From contig CAJNOL010000976.1 in assembly GCA_905250125.1 (NCBI GenBank), forward strand, positions 25,604 to 89,603: a DNA stretch of 64,000 nucleotides. The letters run 5' to 3'. The DNA comes from Rotaria sordida (lineage: Eukaryota > Rotifera > Eurotatoria > Philodinida > Philodinidae). The notes under the pieces were generated by a model. It was not told the DNA's origin, made no database searches, and saw only the letters and a list, made by a program, of their open reading frames with translations. The translations under genes were made by a program, and so were the position numbers. Positions 59,959 to 64,000 of the stretch are shown piece by piece (position 1 is the stretch's first letter; each line of letters opens with the position of its first letter).

Positions 59959-60138
59959 ATGAGAAACTTAATATTTATTTTACTGATTATTTGTTTATTA
60001 CAAACAAACGCAATAGCAGAACCACTCGCTTATGCTGCGTGTTTGGCAAAATGTATGGAATGGACTCTCCCTACCGCAGCCAGTGCCGTCGGTGGCTCCG
60101 CTATTTGTGGACCAGTGTTACTTGCTCCAACACCATGA
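59959..60138 (+). CDS. small secreted peptide, 59 aa
   Basis: A complete short frame, intronless, with a textbook signal peptide (MRNLIFILLIICLLQTNAIA) and a mature part beginning EPLAYAACLAKCMEW, continuing through TAASAVGGSAICG and ending LLAPTP. Three cysteines (C..xC...C) in a small, Ala/Gly-rich mature peptide recall short secreted proteins of the A.CQ..C....C type found in several invertebrates and microbes, but the family is not certain. GC content rises within the mature region (GCAGCCAGTGCCGTCGGTGG), unlike the AT-rich flanks, supporting real coding. A TATA box precedes it. Function unknown. Confidence 0.65.
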   Translation: MRNLIFILLIICLLQTNAIAEPLAYAACLAKCMEWTLPTAASAVGGSAICGPVLLAPTP

Positions 60139-61617
60139 CATAAACATTAATATTCTATGAAAATTAGATTTTTCGTCTAAAATTTTCTTTTTATTTCAAA
60201 GTTTTTTTCTAACTCATCGAATTAATTAAAAAGTTGTCATCGCTTTGATGGATCACAAAAAAAGGTTTGATATGAAAAAACAAAGATTTCAGGTGAAAAG
60301 TCCGATTTCTTGTCAAAATTTTTCATATGTAAAGTGTTCGTCTTATCATTTTTCTATGTTTACTACATGTTATTAGAATTTATAAAAAGAAAAAATTCAA
60401 TAAAAGAGAACTTTATAAATGCATAACCATGGAAAAAAAGTTGCCGAGCCGTCAAACTTTTCTTCCGCTGTTGTCAAGTTTGTATGTCTTCTCATCCGTA
60501 GAAAGAATTTTCATGGAAAAAAAAATGTTTCGATCGTGTCTTCTTGGTTTATGTTTATTGATTAAATAGGATTATTAATAAACATTGATTTTTAACACTC
60601 GATAGAGTTTCAGAGAATTTAAACACATAAAAAAAAATGATCGAGTATCAATTTATTCTCGGGTTTGTGAAACCGAAGTTCCACGTTCCAAAAGCTTTAG
60701 TCTCTTATGGTAAGTCTGTTGTTGGTTTAACCCGAGAACGCGGCTCGAACGTTTACCTTTCTTATTTAATACTATATTATTTTGTTCTACATTGAAGTTA
60801 TGCAATACATATTTTGTATTTTTTCGTTCTCTTAAATAAAAATATCTGATGACTCATCAAGATAGAAAAAACATTTATAGTTGTTTCTCTATATATCTGC
60901 TTTCGTCTTAGACTGACATTTTCTTGTATTTCTTTAGTTTTTAAACATGAGTGGCTATTAATTTGACTATAATAAAAAAAAATGATTGAACAAGATTTAT
61001 TATCAATTTTTTTTTGTGTAATCTTAAATGCTAAAAAAGAATTGAAATGATGATTTTAATAGAAAAAATTGTTCATAATAGGAATATACGAGTGGGAAAT
61101 AGCAGCAACTGCAGTCTTATAACCGATTTTCCAAATGACAAGACAATACCTCAGCCACACCTCTGGGCAAAAGTCTTCTTCCTCCATCATTATTTTTGTG
61201 TAGAACTTCTTTACTTTCAGATGATAGCTAGTTAGAAAGGTGACTTAAGTACTTTATTATAGTGTAGTATATGATTGATGACAATCTGCTTCAATAAATA
61301 ATACACATCTTTCAATAGAATTGAGTAACACTATAAATAAGTTGGTTGACAAAATGTTTTACGACTGAGTTATCTCTGTTTTTGTATATACTGACTGTTT
61401 TACTGGTTTAAATGATTAAACTCTTTCCGTCGCCGATTCGAAACTAATGTGATATTGTCATTTACTACAAATACGGATTAAACAATTTGAAATAACCTAG
61501 TCATAAAGTATTCTATCAACCATCTCATTTGTATTGTTGGCCAATTGTATTGAATGATGTATATTTTTCATTGCAGTAGATCGTAGTCAATCATAAACTA
61601 CACTAAAATGGTGTTTA
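60139..61617. other. intergenic, one small hairpin
   Basis: TTCTCGGGTTTGTGAAACC at 60,656 pairs with GGTTTAACCCGAGAA at 60,724. The rest is AT-rich with short frames only. Confidence 0.45.
60656..60738. repeat. short inverted repeat
   Basis: Arms of about 15-19 bp (TTCTCGGGTTTGTGAAACC and GGTTTAACCCGAGAA) are separated by about 50 bp. It may be a very short MITE or a structured transcript. Confidence 0.45.
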
Positions 61618-62402
61618 CAGTCAACGACAAAAATTTAAGCAAATTTAGTTTTTTCTTATATTTGTTTTTTCAAATTTTCTTTCACATTATAAAAAGATAT
61701 GGACCTGATTGAAATAGTGGTGTACATAGTATGAGACGTCGGCTACATGATACACTAAAATAGTAGGGAACTCTGTTTGTCTATATAGTTTTTTTTTTAC
61801 ACAAAAATAGATTTAAATGCTTTTCAATATTTCGCATTTCCTAGCCAAGAGATTTATCCTAAAATGAAAAACAAATAGACCAATCGATGGAGAATTTCTC
61901 ATAAAAAAAGGTTTTCTTTCGAGAGTTGGTCTTCACTTCAAAAATCTGTTTTTTCACGAGAATAGCGAATTGCTTTTTCCGTCAAAAAAAAATTTGTTCT
62001 GTTTTGAATGCTTATTTTAATAGCCTGTAATAAACTGCGATAAGAGAGAATTTGTAAGAACCAATTGCACTTTTTCCGACTATTCTCGCTAAAATCAGAT
62101 TTCTAAAGTGAAGACTAATTCTGGGGAGAAAACTTTTTTTTATGTGAAATTTTCTATCGATTGGTCTATCTTGGTTGGGAAATGCAAAATACTGGAAAGC
62201 ACTTAAATTTATTTATACAGGAAAAACTGATTTTCATTATGTAAAATCTATTTTGATAGATGCAATTCCTTTCTATTTTAGTGTATCATGTAACTTGCGT
62301 TTCATACTATCTAAATCACCATTTTAATCAGGTCCTTACGCTATAATAATGTGAAAGAAAATTTGAAAAATATAGATTTGCTTAAATGTTTGTTCTTGAC
62401 TG
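61618..62402. mobile_element. long foldback element with TA target duplication, 785 bp
   Basis: Almost the whole element is an inverted repeat with arms near 380 bp. The tips are CAGTCAACGACAAAAATTTA and, inverted, CAGTCAAGAACAAACATTTA, each next to a TA (61,616-17 and 62,403-04). Inner pairs include CAAATTTTCTTTCACATTAT, CATGATACACTAAAATAG and TAGACCAATCGATGGAGAAT. The tip resembles Tc1/mariner ends. Arm identity is roughly three quarters, so it is old or evolving by foldback exchange. No transposase frame. Confidence 0.9.
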
Positions 62403-62409
62403 TAGATTT

Positions 62410-62622
62410 ATGAATATTCGTCGGATTATGTTGACGGAAGAACAACAACATCGTATCTTATTTGAAGATCATCATTCTGGATTGTCTTATTTACCGCGTA
62501 CAAATTCTGACTTAACATTTCAAGATTCAACTGAAACAGTTCTTGCTAATTTTGAGAACTATGATGTGACTGTCGGAATAATAATTGGTTCGGAAATCAA
62601 TGTAACGAATTTACTATCATGA
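62410..62622 (+). CDS. short hypothetical frame, 70 aa, possibly an exon
   Basis: Starts six bases beyond the TA of the foldback element (MNIRRIMLTEEQQHRILFED), has protein-like composition (SYLPRTNSDLTFQDSTETVL, then NYDVTVGIIIGSEINV) and stops at 62,622. A following frame (SVYIKAYRSAMLALHLIESL) continues protein-like to about 62,779 in the same frame after the stop. This may be the remains of a larger gene, or a gene with an unrecognised intron. No family recognised. Confidence 0.35.
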   Translation: MNIRRIMLTEEQQHRILFEDHHSGLSYLPRTNSDLTFQDSTETVLANFENYDVTVGIIIGSEINVTNLLS

Positions 62623-62779
62623 ACTTCTGTCTATATCAAAGCTTATCGTTCAGCTATGTTAGCCCTACACCTAATCGAGAGCTTGATCGAAATATCTAAA
62701 ATTCATTTACAAAATTTCATCAATGAATCAATTATTCAATTTATAATTGGTCGTTCAACTCAAGAACTAATAGAGCATT

Positions 62780-63412
62780 AATAGTATTTCTCTACTATGA
62801 CCAAATAATATTCGATTCTTTTAATATACATATACTTTCTGTTCTTAGTAAACAGATTTTCAAACTTGACTCATTAGAATATGTCATTGCAGTGCAAACA
62901 ATTTTACTTCTATTATTACATTCTATTATCAGTTTAGAATTCATACTCCACCGTACTGATGCACTATTTTTTGGTAGATAATACTGTTGTTGGAAGTGAA
63001 ATCGGTTTCATTCGATCAGACATTGCTTGTTTTTATCTCATAAATCTTTCAGTTGTTCTGCCTACCTATTCGATTCATAGGCTTGATAAGATCGGCAGTT
63101 AGTCGAGTTTTAAAAAATTTAGACTCATTTTTTTTTCAAACAATTCAAACAAAAACAAATAATTGATTAAATAAGCGAAACTTTGCCAATTTTTATTTAC
63201 AAACATTCTACATTCTTGGTACAACAATGTTGACTATAAGTCAATGACGAATTAATGTATAATTCTTTTATATTGAAAATTTCTAACAATACTCAATGCT
63301 TCAATAAAAGGAAAATCTTTGATTAAATTCATTCAGTAATGTCAGCGATATTGTTTGACATTAATCTAGATTGGATCTGAAGTTGTAGATTACGGTATAT
63401 ATATATATACAT
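62780..63412. other. intergenic, nothing recognisable
   Basis: AT-rich, with an AT dinucleotide run at about 63,396-63,410. Confidence 0.5.
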
Positions 63413-63868
63413 TCAACCACTTTTCTTATTGCTTTTTTTCAACTTTTTTGCTATTGATGTTAAACTTTTCGATTCATTAAGTAACCAAAAACAATTGTCA
63501 TCAATAGCAAAACGATCTTTTTCTATTAGATCATCAACATGTTCTAACCAGAATTCTGTTGGCAAATAATTCACGGTAACGTGTGATGGTGTTTCTTGAA
63601 TATAACGTAGAAAAATCTGTAAATCAAGCCGATCACGTGTTAAATGATCAACCCATTCGGTTTGATTGTGTGCATAACCAATAAATCGAGCTATAATAGC
63701 GTCGATATCTTGAATTTGTTTGCGTAGACGATTATAAATCTTGATATGATGATGTTCCACTAGACATTCATAGCAAAATTGTAATTGACAATGATCACAA
63801 TCAAGAAGATAATTAGATGTTGTCGAAAGACAAAGAGAACAAAGATTATATTCTTCAAATGTATCCAT
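63413..63868 (-). CDS. small zinc-finger protein (B-box/RING-like), 151 aa
   Basis: Single exon starting at the ATG at 63,868. The amino-terminal 45 residues hold a cysteine/histidine cluster: CSLCLSTTSNYLLDCDHCQL followed by QFCYECLVEHHH. Its spacing (C.2.C ... C.2.C ... C.2.C ... HHH) is like a B-box or treble-clef zinc finger that binds one or two zinc ions. A helical region follows (IYNRLRKQIQDIDAIIARFI), as in B-box/coiled-coil proteins, then a carboxy-terminal Lys-rich tail (AKKLKKSNKKSG). It is shorter than TRIM proteins and lacks an obvious RING plus B-box pair. Related small proteins are numerous in bdelloids. Role unknown. Confidence 0.6.
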   Translation of the reverse strand: MDTFEEYNLCSLCLSTTSNYLLDCDHCQLQFCYECLVEHHHIKIYNRLRKQIQDIDAIIARFIGYAHNQTEWVDHLTRDRLDLQIFLRYIQETPSHVTVNYLPTEFWLEHVDDLIEKDRFAIDDNCFWLLNESKSLTSIAKKLKKSNKKSG

Positions 63869-64000
63869 TACGAATGATAGAAAGTATCTGTATATTCTTT
63901 TTTCATGTGGATGTTATATACAAGTAAAAAAAATCTCTTACTTCTGTATATGTTTTTTTTTTGCCTCAGAAACTGAGCTATTTTGTGTCATGACTGTTTT
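63869..64000. other. upstream flank of the zinc-finger gene
   Basis: AT-rich sequence up to the window end; nothing recognisable. Confidence 0.5.

Overview
The window looks like nuclear DNA of a bdelloid rotifer (a Rotaria- or Adineta-like genome). It is AT-rich, and its genes are short and split by introns of about 45-75 nt with GT..AG ends. The gene content fits: F-box/LRR-like paralogues, NHL and TPR remnants, secreted PPC-like proteins and a bacterial/fungal-type sugar-acid dehydratase carrying introns. Many short hairpins have arms matching the bdelloid telomere unit TGTGGG. The assignment is inference from content; no marker gene proves it.

Layout. 1-7.1 kb: two divergent F-box paralogues (557 and 563 aa). 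7.1-13.3 kb: a two-exon glutathione S-transferase, a decayed TPR/NHL fragment and a foldback MITE. 13.3-17.5 kb: a galactonate-dehydratase-like gene whose second intron holds a 2.03 kb rosa-like (DD41D) mariner. 20.4-22.5 kb: a five-exon M20 metallopeptidase with a foldback element in its last intron. 22.5-30.7 kb: no convincing gene, but a degenerate tandem array with a period near 500-600 bp, MITEs and telomere-like hairpins. 30.7-34.3 kb: an aquaporin with altered NPA boxes and a three-exon cytochrome P450. 34.3-38.9 kb: a degenerate tandem repeat of about 165 bp and a decayed coiled-coil gene. 39-41.3 kb: a secreted protein with two PPC-like domains. 41.4-45 kb: two inverted-repeat elements, one a mariner derivative that folds back on its own 3' coding end. 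45.4-46.2 kb: a six-exon secreted cysteine-containing protein that no single reading frame reveals. 47,641-47,740 is an assembly gap. 50.3-56.4 kb: two tandem NK2.1-class (Nkx2-1/scarecrow-like) homeobox genes. 57.7-58.2 kb: a MORN4 orthologue. 58.3-64 kb: foldback elements, a 59-aa secreted peptide, a small orphan frame and a small zinc-finger protein.

The genes do not form a pathway; this is ordinary eukaryotic gene order with many TIR DNA transposons. The two most unusual signals are the dispersed family of about 45-60 bp hairpins with telomere-repeat arms and a shared TCTTCTCTTC-like loop (about fifteen copies, one inside a P450 intron), and the dehydratase gene with its mariner-loaded intron and two splice junctions that do not close cleanly.
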